Positions 13,470 to 23,224 of a stretch of 25,356 nt of DNA are shown here, piece after piece; position 1 is the stretch's first letter, and each line of letters opens with the position of its first letter. The notes below the pieces were generated by a model, which saw only the letters and a program-made list of their open reading frames with translations, did not search any database and was not told the origin of the DNA. The translations under genes and the position numbers were made by a program. Location: positions 1-25,356 of the forward strand of contig JBIKVN010000014.1 in assembly GCA_044356865.1 (NCBI GenBank), written 5' to 3'. The stretch is from JBEIUL01 sp044356865 (lineage in GTDB: Bacteria; Planctomycetota; Phycisphaerae; Phycisphaerales; SM1A02).

Positions 13470-13497
13470 AGTTTAACACGTGTTTGACGCCGGGCAA
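13470..13497 (-). promoter_or_regulatory. Toxin-antitoxin promoter with palindromic operator
   Basis: On the minus strand TTGCCC (13497-13492) and TAAACT (13475-13470) are 16 bases apart, and the antitoxin ATG begins six bases after TAAACT. The perfect palindrome AACACGTGTT (13475-13484) lies in the spacer and touches the -10. It is AT-rich against its GC-rich surroundings and well placed for repression by the AbrB-type antitoxin. Confidence 0.55.
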
Positions 13498-13512
13498 CCC
13501 CAACCGTCCGCC

Positions 13513-14718
13513 TCACTCCGCCTTCCGCAACGGCTTGGTCGGCGGCGCGGGCGGCGGCAGCGACAGCGGGCTCTCGCCCTTCCAGATCGAGTCGCCGGCG
13601 CCGCGGGCGGTGATCCGCCAGACGAACGCGTCGTACTCGGCGCCGATCCGGTCGAGGTCGGTCCCGAAGTAGACCGCGAAGACGGCGCGGCCGGCGCTGG
13701 CCGGCACCACCCGCCTCCGCGGCATGCCCGCGGCCTGGGCGACCCGCTCGGAGACGCGGCCGTGCACCGCGTCGTCGACGAGCCGCTCGAGGCCGGGGCG
13801 GTACTTCCCGCCCTCGCCCTCGACGAGGAAGTGCACGAGGGCCCAGACCTGGGCGTAATAGGTGAGCAGCCGGCTGGTCCCGTCCTTCAGGAACCCCTGC
13901 GGCACGCCGTCGAGAAGTTCCTCGAACGGGATCAGCTCCTGGTCGCGCACCGCTTCCCGCAGCTCGCCGAAACGCTCGAAGTTGCGCCACGGATTGAAGG
14001 TCGGGCGGTCGGCGTCGCGGGGCCAGCGGTGCCCTTCCATCCAGGTGGCGAGGCCCTCGTCGGCCCACAGCGGCAGGCCCTCGCGGAAGATCGTCTGCGA
14101 GTACTGGTGCCAGCCCTCGTGGGCGGTCAGGATGAGCGTGTCGAAGCGGCCGAGGTCGAAGAGGACGCTCGTCCCGTCGATCGTGTAGCCGCCGCGGCCG
14201 AGGGCAAGGTAGGTGTTCGCCTCGCGGCCCATGCGACGACGGGTGTAGTCGGCCCACTCGTCGCGGCTGCCGAAGAGGTAGGTCTCGAGCGGCTTGCCCG
14301 GCGGCGGCAGGATGAGGAGCGCCGTCGAGTAGTGGGCGAGCGAGGCCTCGAGAAACGCCGGCATCATCTTCTTGAGCGACGCGCCGCGCAGGGTGTGGAA
14401 GAGCCGGAAGTTCTCGGTCGAGATCTTCTCGCCCGCGACCTCGGCGCCCGCGGTCGCGTTGAGCCAAGGCTCGGTGGTGAAGGCGACCGGGCTCATGGCG
14501 CTCGCCGCGATGACCGGGGCGGGCTTCGGCGCCGGGGCCGTCGGGGCGGCGATCTCGGCCTTGGGCTCGGCACGCACCGCGGCCGGTTGGGCGGCCGGCG
14601 GCTTGGCCGGAGCCGGTCGCGAGGCGACGGTCCCGGCGCAACCCGCAAGCGCGACCGCCGCGGCAAGCGGGAAGGCGTGCGCGAAGCGACTTGACGGGCG
14701 GCTTTGGGTCCGGCTCAC
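13513..14718 (-). CDS. Zinc-metallopeptidase lipoprotein (DUF1570-like, HExxH)
   Basis: A 401-residue protein that begins with GTG, preceded by a strong Shine-Dalgarno GGAGGAAG. The N-terminus has a lipoprotein signal ending in AVALAGC (Cys27), then a Pro/Ala-rich linker (about 30-75) that would span the envelope. The catalytic part has TAHEGWHQY with HExxH at 200-204, and WADEGLATWMEG (219-230) supplies a probable third zinc ligand (Glu221), the gluzincin arrangement seen in planctomycete DUF1570-type peptidases. Upstream strands such as ILPPPGKPLETYLFGSRDEW fit that family. It is probably a membrane-anchored, periplasm-facing peptidase; the substrate is unknown. It lies between valS and the toxin-antitoxin pair on the same strand but has its own promoter candidate and Shine-Dalgarno, so it is likely an independent unit. 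Confidence 0.87.
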   Translation of the reverse strand: MSRTQSRPSSRFAHAFPLAAAVALAGCAGTVASRPAPAKPPAAQPAAVRAEPKAEIAAPTAPAPKPAPVIAASAMSPVAFTTEPWLNATAGAEVAGEKISTENFRLFHTLRGASLKKMMPAFLEASLAHYSTALLILPPPGKPLETYLFGSRDEWADYTRRRMGREANTYLALGRGGYTIDGTSVLFDLGRFDTLILTAHEGWHQYSQTIFREGLPLWADEGLATWMEGHRWPRDADRPTFNPWRNFERFGELREAVRDQELIPFEELLDGVPQGFLKDGTSRLLTYYAQVWALVHFLVEGEGGKYRPGLERLVDDAVHGRVSERVAQAAGMPRRRVVPASAGRAVFAVYFGTDLDRIGAEYDAFVWRITARGAGDSIWKGESPLSLPPPAPPTKPLRKAE

Positions 14719-14756
14719 GCGACTTCCTCCGGGCAGGACGCTGGGGGGCGACCGGC

Positions 14757-14762
14757 AGGTTA
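14757..14762 (-). promoter_or_regulatory. Putative -10 element TAACCT of the peptidase lipoprotein gene
   Basis: TAACCT on the minus strand lies 38 bases before the GTG start, giving a leader of about 30 bases that contains GGAGGAAG. This is one of the few first genes here with a conventional leader. No -35 match was found. Confidence 0.35.
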
Positions 14763-14838
14763 GCCCATCGACGCGACCCGGCGATCGGTTTCGCCGGACT
14801 TTTCCGAATCTGCGCCCGAGGACGCGCCCGACGACGCG

Positions 14839-14868
14839 CCGTCCTCGATGATCGGCGATCGAGGACGG
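14839..14868 (-). terminator. Hairpin directly after valS, probable terminator
   Basis: CCGTCCTCGAT (14839-14849) and ATCGAGGACGG (14858-14868) form a perfect 11-base-pair stem with an 8-base loop, starting at the base after the valS stop codon. There is no T-run downstream on the minus strand, as is common in GC-rich genomes. The remainder of the 150-base gap holds the peptidase promoter. Confidence 0.6.
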
Positions 14869-17800
14869 TCACCCCCCGAGGGTCGCCAGCAGCCGGCGGG
14901 CGGCCGCGATATCGGCCTCGGCCTCGGCCAGTTTGGCCCGGGTCTCCTCGATGAGTTCCGGCTTCGCCTTCGCGAGGTATCCGGGGTTCGAGAGCTTCGC
15001 GTGGAAGCCCGCCGCCTGGCGCTCGCGGTCTGCGATGGTCTTCTCGAGGCGGGCCCGCTCGGCCCCCGCGTCAACCGCGTCGACGAGCCCGGAAAGCAGC
15101 AACTCGCCCCCCTCGAACGCCAGCGGCACGCCGTCGGCCGGCGGGGTCACGGGCGGGGGTCCGATCTTCTCGAGGCCGGCCAGGTGCTCGACGACGCCCC
15201 CCGCCCGGGCCGCAAGATCCAGCACCGCCGGCGGGGCGAACATCGCGATCTTCCGCTTCGGCGGCACCTGCCGCTCGCCGCGCTTGGTCCGGATCGCGTC
15301 GACGAGGGCCTGGACGCGGGCGAACTCGGCGACGGTCGCCGCCGAATCGAGCCGCGGATCGGGCGTCGGCCACGCCGCGATGCACAGCAACGGGCTCGCC
15401 GGGGCGGGCACGCCGGGCAGGCCGCCCGGGCCGGTCTCCTCGACCGAAGTCCAGAGCCGCTCGGTCACGAACGGGCAGACCGGATGCAACAGCCGCAGGG
15501 CCTGGTCGAGCACCGTCCGCAGCACCCGCCGCTGCCGGGCGTCGCCGCGGACCGTCGGCTTGATCGCCTCGAGGTACCAGTCGCAGAGGTCGCGCCAGAG
15601 GAAGTCGTAGAGCGCGTCGGCCACCTCGTTGAAGCGGTAGTTCGCGAGCGAGCCCTCGATCGACCGCACCGAGGCCGCGAGGCGGGCGAGGATCCAGCGG
15701 TCGACGAGCGGAAGCGTCGCCGGGTCGGCCGCCTCGCCGGTGCCGTCGGCGAGGTTCCCGAGGGCGAACCGCGTCGCGTTCCAGACCTTGTTCGCGAAGT
15801 TGCGTCCGACATCAAACCGCGAGCTCGTGTTGCGGGCGAGGGGCGTCTCGTCGGTCGGCGTCGCCGTCCCGCTCGCGGCGCCGTAGCCCGAGACCATCTT
15901 GGCCCCCGGCTTCGCCGTCGACTCCTGCAGCGGGGCCGCGACCACGTGGCCCGCGGCGGTCACGATCGTCTTCGGCGTGAACGCCTCGCCCGACCACGGG
16001 TCGACGAGGTCGACCGGCAGCCGGACGTCCTGCGTGTCGGTGGCCATCTGCACGAGCGTGAACCGCATCGCGTCGGCCCCGTGCGAATGGATGATGTCGC
16101 GTGGATCGACGCCGTTCCCGAGCGACTTGCTCATCTTCTGCCCGTGGCCGTCCTGGATCATCGCGTGGATGAAGACGTCACGGAACGGCAGGCGTCCGCC
16201 GAGGAAATGGCGATTGAACATGACCATCCGCGAGACCCAGAGGGTGATGATCTCGCGGGCGGTGCAGAGGACGTCGCTTGGGTTGAAGGTCTCGAGGAGG
16301 CCTTCCATGTCGGCACCGCCGAAGCGTTCCGGATAGGGCCAGCCGAGCGTCGAGAGCGGCCAGAGCGCCGAGCTGAACCAGGTGTCGAGGACGTCGGGAT
16401 CCTGCGCGAAGCCCTCGGATTCGAGGGCGGCGGCGAGTTCGCGGCCGTCCAGCTGCTGCTCGTGCCGTCCGTCGGGCCCGATCACGGTGCGTTCGCGCTT
16501 CGCGAGCGTCGCGTCGGGCGGGACGCAGACGAAGGTCTCGAGCGAACCGTCGGGATTCGTACGGGTGAACTGGGCGCAGCCGTGCGAAGTCCAGCGGGTG
16601 TGCGGGGCGACGGTGCGGTCGGAGGCGGCCCCGTGCGGCGTGCCCTTCGCGGCCGCGTCGCCCGCGGCGACGGCTTTCGACCAGACGGGAATGCGGTGGC
16701 CCCACCAGAGCTGGCGCGAGATGCACCAGTCGCGGATGTTCTCGTGCCAGTCGCGGTAGGTCTTCGCGTAGCGCGGCGGGAAGAAGCGAAGCTCGCCGTC
16801 GCCCGGAGCGCTTCCCGAAGCGGTCCCGCCCTGGTCGGCGACCATCGCGCGGAGCGCCGCCCCGGCGAGCCGGTCGTCGGTCACGCGGACGTACCACTGG
16901 TCGGAGAGCCACGGCTCGATCGGCACATGGCTGCGGTAGCTGTGGCCGACGGAGTGCTCGTAGTCCTTGACCGCCTCGAGCAGGCCGCGCTGCTTGAACC
17001 ACGCGACGATCGCCTTCCGGGCGTCCTCGCGCGAAAGCCCGACGAAGGATCGCGCTTCCTCCGACACGTCGGCCCAGCCGTGCGAGGCGGAAATCGCCCC
17101 GTCCGGCCCCATCACGTTGATCGCCTCGAGCCCGTGGCGCCGGCCGATCTCCCAGTCGTTCGGGTCGTGCGCCGGCGTGACCTTCAGGAAGCCGGTCGCG
17201 ATCGCCGCCTTCGGGTCGGACGGGTCGCCGCCGAGCGAGGCGGGCATGACCACATAGTCGTCCTCGACGATCGGGATCACGCGGCCCACGATCGGAAGCC
17301 GCAATGTCTTCCCGCGCAGCCCCGCCGCCCGCGGGTCCTTCGGGTTCACCGCGACCGCGGTGTCGCCGAGCATGGTCTCGGGCCGCGTCGTCGCGACCGT
17401 CACGTGGCCCGAGCCGTCCTCGAGCGGGTAGCGCAGGTACCACATGTGCCCCGCGACGGTCTCCATCTCGACCTCGTCGTCGGCGAGGGCGGTGCGGGTC
17501 GCGGGATCCCAGTTCACGAGCCGCTTGCCGCGGTAGACGAGCCCGTCACGGAAAAGCCGGAAGAACGCCTCTCGCACCGCGGTCGCGCACGGGTCGTCCA
17601 TCGTGAATCGCACGCGGGCGAAGTCGCACGAGGCGCCCATCGCCTTCAGCTGGCTCAGGATCGTCGCCTCGTACTCGTCCTTCCACTCCTGGACCTTCGC
17701 GACGAACTGCTCGCGGGTGAAGTCGGTGCGGCGCTTGCCCTGCAGCAAAAGCCGCTTCTCGACCACGGTCTGCGTGGCGATGCCCGCGTGGTCGGTGCCG

Positions 17801-18099
17801 GGCATCCAGAGCGTGTTGCAGCCCATCATGCGATGGGCGCGGGCCAGCACGTCCTGCAGGCTGTTGTTGAGGGCGTGCCCGAGGTGGAGGGCCGCGGTCA
17901 CGTTCGGCGGCGGGATGAAGATCGCGTACGGCTCGGCGTCGCCGCGCGGGCCGTGGCCGGCGGGACGGGCATGAAAGGCCTGCGACGCGTCCCAGCGGCG
18001 GGTCATCTCGGGCTCGGACTCCCGCGGGGTGTAGGATTTCGGGAGTTCCGCGCGGAAGGCCGTCGCGCCGCCGGCCGGACTCGGATCGCCATTCGTCAT
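14869..18099 (-). CDS. valS: Valyl-tRNA synthetase (enlarged)
   Basis: A 1076-residue class I aminoacyl-tRNA synthetase charging tRNA-Val. Seen: IPPPNVTAALHLGHAL with the HIGH-type motif HLGH (72-75), WMPGTDHAGIATQ (98-110), an editing CP1 domain with ATTRPETMLGD (236-246) and VTPAHDPNDWEIGRRHGL (307-324), WCISRQLWWGHRIPVW (458-473), DVLDTWFSSALWP (569-581), KMSKS (655-659), the anticodon-binding helical domain and a C-terminal coiled coil (about 1010-1076). It is about 100-200 residues longer than usual. Additions sit at about 474-565 (between PVW and DTWFSS) and 700-760 (after the KMSKS region). The ATG start faces the start of the TPR gene; upstream in-frame extension would run through that gene. 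TAGAAT lies ten bases before the start and no Shine-Dalgarno is visible. Confidence 0.96.
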   Translation of the reverse strand: MTNGDPSPAGGATAFRAELPKSYTPRESEPEMTRRWDASQAFHARPAGHGPRGDAEPYAIFIPPPNVTAALHLGHALNNSLQDVLARAHRMMGCNTLWMPGTDHAGIATQTVVEKRLLLQGKRRTDFTREQFVAKVQEWKDEYEATILSQLKAMGASCDFARVRFTMDDPCATAVREAFFRLFRDGLVYRGKRLVNWDPATRTALADDEVEMETVAGHMWYLRYPLEDGSGHVTVATTRPETMLGDTAVAVNPKDPRAAGLRGKTLRLPIVGRVIPIVEDDYVVMPASLGGDPSDPKAAIATGFLKVTPAHDPNDWEIGRRHGLEAINVMGPDGAISASHGWADVSEEARSFVGLSREDARKAIVAWFKQRGLLEAVKDYEHSVGHSYRSHVPIEPWLSDQWYVRVTDDRLAGAALRAMVADQGGTASGSAPGDGELRFFPPRYAKTYRDWHENIRDWCISRQLWWGHRIPVWSKAVAAGDAAAKGTPHGAASDRTVAPHTRWTSHGCAQFTRTNPDGSLETFVCVPPDATLAKRERTVIGPDGRHEQQLDGRELAAALESEGFAQDPDVLDTWFSSALWPLSTLGWPYPERFGGADMEGLLETFNPSDVLCTAREIITLWVSRMVMFNRHFLGGRLPFRDVFIHAMIQDGHGQKMSKSLGNGVDPRDIIHSHGADAMRFTLVQMATDTQDVRLPVDLVDPWSGEAFTPKTIVTAAGHVVAAPLQESTAKPGAKMVSGYGAASGTATPTDETPLARNTSSRFDVGRNFANKVWNATRFALGNLADGTGEAADPATLPLVDRWILARLAASVRSIEGSLANYRFNEVADALYDFLWRDLCDWYLEAIKPTVRGDARQRRVLRTVLDQALRLLHPVCPFVTERLWTSVEETGPGGLPGVPAPASPLLCIAAWPTPDPRLDSAATVAEFARVQALVDAIRTKRGERQVPPKRKIAMFAPPAVLDLAARAGGVVEHLAGLEKIGPPPVTPPADGVPLAFEGGELLLSGLVDAVDAGAERARLEKTIADRERQAAGFHAKLSNPGYLAKAKPELIEETRAKLAEAEADIAAARRLLATLGG

Positions 18100-19138
18100 G
18101 AGACGCGGGATTCTACAGGTCGAGAGAGGGCTTCCGGGCCCCGCGAGGTCGTGCGTCGCCGCGCTCGCCGCCGGGATCGCGCTGGCCGGTTGCGGCGGGG
18201 ACGACGAGGGAAACGCTTCCCCGCCACCCGCGCCGGTTCCGCTCGCCGCCGCGATGCCCGTCGCCGACCGCGACGCGGCGCTGGCCGCGGCCGCGAAGGC
18301 CCTCGACGACGGGCGTTTCGCCGACGCCGAGCGGATCGCCCGGGCCCTCGAGGAACGGTCCGCGGACGCGACCGGCGCCGAGCTGCTCGGCCGCACGCTT
18401 TCGGCCATGAAGCGCCCCGAGGAGGCGGCCGATGCGTACGCCCTCGCCGCAAGCCGCGATCCGACGAACGCCGCGCTCCAGCACGCGGCCGCGACCGTCG
18501 CCGAGGGCGCCGGCCGCCTCGACCAGGCCCTCGCCGGCTACGCCCGCGCCGTCGAGCTCGAGCCGGCCGCGATGCAGTGGAGGCTCTTCCGGGCGAACGC
18601 CCTGCTGCGGTCCGACCGCGTGGCCGAGGCGAAAGCCGACATCGACGCCCTGCTCGAGATCGCCCCGCGCGAGGCTTGGACCTTCGGCGTGCACAGCGAG
18701 TTCCTGCGCCGCGCGGGCGACGCGACCGGCGCCGTCGACGCGGCCCGCCGCGCCCGCGAGCTGGCCCCCGACGAGCTCGCGTTCCGCCTGATCGAGAGCC
18801 GCGCCCTGCGGGCCGCGGGCCGGGCGAGCGAAGCCGCCGAGCGGCTTTCGGCCCTCGACCGCGAGGCGCTTGCGAGCGAGGCGGTCGCCGACGAGCTCAG
18901 CCGCGCCCACGCCGCCGCAGGCAACCTCGGGAAGGCCGCCGAGGCGTGGGAACGGGCCGCGGCGTTCGGTCCCGAAAACGCCCGCTGCGCGGCCGGGGCC
19001 GCGCGGGCCCGCCTCGCCGCCGGCGACCTCCTGCGGGCCCGCGGCTGGGCGGAGACGCTGCGACTGATGGGGGCGGCGGCGGAAGCCGACGAGATCGACC
19101 GGGAGATTCGCGCGAGGAACGAAGCCGCGGAGCCCTGA
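18098..19138 (+). CDS. TPR-repeat lipoprotein
   Basis: A 346-residue protein with a lipoprotein signal, AALAAGIALAGC (Cys32), followed by about nine helix pairs of the tetratricopeptide type between roughly 55 and 335. Examples are AAKALDDGRFADAERIARAL, RTLSAMKRPEEAADAYALA, GRLDQALAGYARAVELEPAA, GDATGAVDAARRARELAPD and GNLGKAAEAWERAAAFGPE. It is probably a membrane-anchored scaffold for protein-protein contacts; no catalytic motif was seen. The ATG overlaps the valS ATG on the opposite strand by two bases (CATG), and no later in-frame start preserves the signal peptide. No Shine-Dalgarno or TAnnnT was seen just upstream, so its promoter must lie inside the valS coding sequence. It converges with the P-type ATPase gene over a 41-base gap. 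Confidence 0.87.
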   Translation: MRRGILQVERGLPGPARSCVAALAAGIALAGCGGDDEGNASPPPAPVPLAAAMPVADRDAALAAAAKALDDGRFADAERIARALEERSADATGAELLGRTLSAMKRPEEAADAYALAASRDPTNAALQHAAATVAEGAGRLDQALAGYARAVELEPAAMQWRLFRANALLRSDRVAEAKADIDALLEIAPREAWTFGVHSEFLRRAGDATGAVDAARRARELAPDELAFRLIESRALRAAGRASEAAERLSALDREALASEAVADELSRAHAAAGNLGKAAEAWERAAAFGPENARCAAGAARARLAAGDLLRARGWAETLRLMGAAAEADEIDREIRARNEAAEP

Positions 19139-19143
19139 AGAAA

Positions 19144-19166
19144 CGCCGGGTCGACGGCGCCCGGCG
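19144..19166. terminator. Hairpin between convergent TPR and ATPase genes
   Basis: CGCCGGG (19144-19150) and CCCGGCG (19160-19166) form a 7-base-pair stem with a 9-base loop, five bases after the TPR gene stop and 13 bases before the ATPase stop. It is well placed to end both transcripts. On the plus strand it is followed by GTCTTG, a weak T-stretch. Confidence 0.5.
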
Positions 19167-19179
19167 GTCTTGCCGCCCC

Positions 19180-21867
<2,688 letters not shown>

Positions 21868-21875
21868 GGGTGCGG

Positions 21876-21885
21876 ATGCTAGGAT
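21876..21885. promoter_or_regulatory. Symmetric overlapping -10 elements for the ATPase gene and ldhA
   Basis: The sequence ATGCTAGGAT reads TAGGAT on the plus strand (21880-21885) and TAGCAT on the minus strand (21881-21876). Each hexamer is followed by exactly eight bases and then an ATG (ldhA at 21894, ATPase at 21867). Neither side has a Shine-Dalgarno or a clear -35. This suggests a shared bidirectional promoter and near-leaderless transcripts. Confidence 0.55.
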
Positions 21886-21893
21886 CGGCCTCC

Positions 21894-22931
21894 ATGCGCC
21901 TCGCCGTATTTTCGCACCGCGAGTACGAACGGAGTTTCCTCGAGGCCGCCGCCGCGGGCACGGGGTTCGAGCTGCGGCCGATTCCCGCGCCGCTCTCGCC
22001 GCTCACCGCGCCGCTGGCGTCGGGCTGCACGGCGGTCTCGATCTTCGTGTCCGATGACGCGTCGGAAGCGTCGCTCGGGATCCTCGCCGCGGGCGGGACG
22101 CGGCTTCTCGCGCTGCGCTGCGCGGGATTCAACCAGGTCGACCTCGAGGCCGCCGCCCGCCTCGGACTGACGGTGGCCCGCGTGCCCGCCTACTCGCCGC
22201 ACGCGGTGGCGGAACACGCGGTGGCCCTCATGCTGGCGCTGAACCGCAAGCTCCACCGGGCGTTCAACCGCGTCCGCGAGCAGGACTTCTCGCTCGACGG
22301 ACTCGTCGGCTTCGACATGCACGGCAAGACCGTGGGCATCGTCGGGACCGGCCAGATCGGCGAGGTCGCCTGCCGGATCCTGCTCGGCTTCGGCTGCCGG
22401 GTCCTCGCGAGCGACCCCGTGCCGAACCCGCGGTGCGTCGCGATGGGCGTGCGGCCGGTTTCGCTGCCGGAGCTGCTCGGGGCCTCGGACATCGTGTCGC
22501 TGCACTGCCCGCTGACGCCGGCGACCCACCACCTCATCGATCGCGACGCCCTCGCCGCGATGCGACCCGGCGCGATGCTCATCAACACCAGCCGCGGCGC
22601 GGTGATCGACACCCGGGCCCTCATCGCCGCCCTCAAGGCGGGCCGGATCGGCTCGGTCGGCCTCGATGTCTACGAGGAGGAAGGCGACCTCTTCTTCCGC
22701 GACCTGTCGGAGACGGCGATCCAGGACGACGTCTTCGTGCGGCTGGTGACCTTCCCGAACGTGCTGATCACCGCCCACCAGGCGTTCCTCACCCGCGAGG
22801 CGCTCGCCGCGATCGCCGCCGTCACCCTCGGCAACGCGACCGCGCATCGCGACGGCCGCGTGCCCGAGGCGAACCTCGTCGACGCCCGGAAGATCGCGCC
22901 GGCGGCGCCGCTCACGCCTTCACGGCGCTGA
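21894..22931 (+). CDS. ldhA: D-lactate dehydrogenase (NAD-dependent, fermentative type)
   Basis: A 345-residue D-2-hydroxyacid dehydrogenase with close similarity to fermentative LdhA along its length, reducing pyruvate to D-lactate with NADH. Seen: the N-terminal MRLAVFSHREYERSFL, ALRCAGFNQVDLEAA (73-87), VPAYSPHAVAEHAVALMLALNR (97-118), NAD-binding GTGQIG (151-156), SLHCPLTPATHHLI (202-215), NTSRGAVID with catalytic Arg234, VYEEEGDLFF with Glu263, and ITAHQAFLT with the acid-base His295. The start at 21894 is chosen because homology begins there; ATG at 21870 would overlap the shared promoter. It is monocistronic, and its stop is 12 bases from that of a small convergent membrane protein. 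It indicates a fermentative capacity alongside NAD synthesis (nadB) in the same window. Confidence 0.95.
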   Translation: MRLAVFSHREYERSFLEAAAAGTGFELRPIPAPLSPLTAPLASGCTAVSIFVSDDASEASLGILAAGGTRLLALRCAGFNQVDLEAAARLGLTVARVPAYSPHAVAEHAVALMLALNRKLHRAFNRVREQDFSLDGLVGFDMHGKTVGIVGTGQIGEVACRILLGFGCRVLASDPVPNPRCVAMGVRPVSLPELLGASDIVSLHCPLTPATHHLIDRDALAAMRPGAMLINTSRGAVIDTRALIAALKAGRIGSVGLDVYEEEGDLFFRDLSETAIQDDVFVRLVTFPNVLITAHQAFLTREALAAIAAVTLGNATAHRDGRVPEANLVDARKIAPAAPLTPSRR

Positions 22932-22943
22932 GACCGACACGCT

Positions 22944-23138
22944 TCACCCCTGGCCGCGCCGGCTCCTCCGCCCCGCCTCCGCCCAGGCATCGCTGATCTC
23001 GGTCGGGGCGTGGCCGCGCGACCGCTTCCGCCGGGCGGCCCGCCGCAGCGACATGGCGAAGAGGGCCGCCGACACGATCGCCAGTCCTGCAAGCAGGACC
23101 AGCCCGAAGAGACCGAAGGCGGCGGACAGGCCGGACAT
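22944..23138 (-). CDS. Small single-pass membrane protein, unknown function
   Basis: A 64-residue protein: one hydrophobic helix (about 4-30, Leu/Ala-rich) followed by a very basic stretch (LRRAARRKRSRG, 31-42) that should sit in the cytoplasm, then EISDAWAEAGRRSRRGQG. The ATG at 23138 puts the helix at the N-terminus. A longer frame begins at 23255 but would overlap the start of the AsmA-like gene, so the shorter start is preferred. TATCTT lies seven bases upstream; there is no Shine-Dalgarno. It is divergent from the AsmA-like gene and convergent with ldhA. I recognise no named family. Confidence 0.62.
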   Translation of the reverse strand: MSGLSAAFGLFGLVLLAGLAIVSAALFAMSLRRAARRKRSRGHAPTEISDAWAEAGRRSRRGQG

Positions 23139-23145
23139 GTCCGTG

Positions 23146-23151
23146 AAGATA
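23146..23151 (-). promoter_or_regulatory. Putative -10 element TATCTT of the 64-residue membrane protein
   Basis: On the minus strand TATCTT is followed by CACGGAC (7 bases) and the ATG at 23138, matching the leaderless pattern at other first genes. Confidence 0.4.
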
Positions 23152-23175
23152 AGGACCCGGGCCGGAAAAAGTTCC

Positions 23176-23199
23176 CGTTTCGGCGGGTCGGCCGAAACG
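23176..23199. promoter_or_regulatory. Inverted repeat in the divergent promoter region before the AsmA-like gene
   Basis: CGTTTCGGC (23176-23184) and GCCGAAACG (23191-23199) are a perfect 9-base inverted repeat separated by GGGTCG. It ends five bases before TATGAT and covers the expected -35 region of the AsmA-like gene, so a regulator-binding site is plausible. Confidence 0.4.
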
Positions 23200-23204
23200 C
23201 TCCG

Positions 23205-23210
23205 TATGAT
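23205..23210 (+). promoter_or_regulatory. Putative -10 element TATGAT of the AsmA-like gene
   Basis: TATGAT differs from TATAAT at one position. It ends 14 bases before the ATG at 23225, which implies a leader of only about 7 bases. There is no Shine-Dalgarno before the ATG. Confidence 0.45.
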
Positions 23211-23224
23211 CCCCGCTTCGACAA

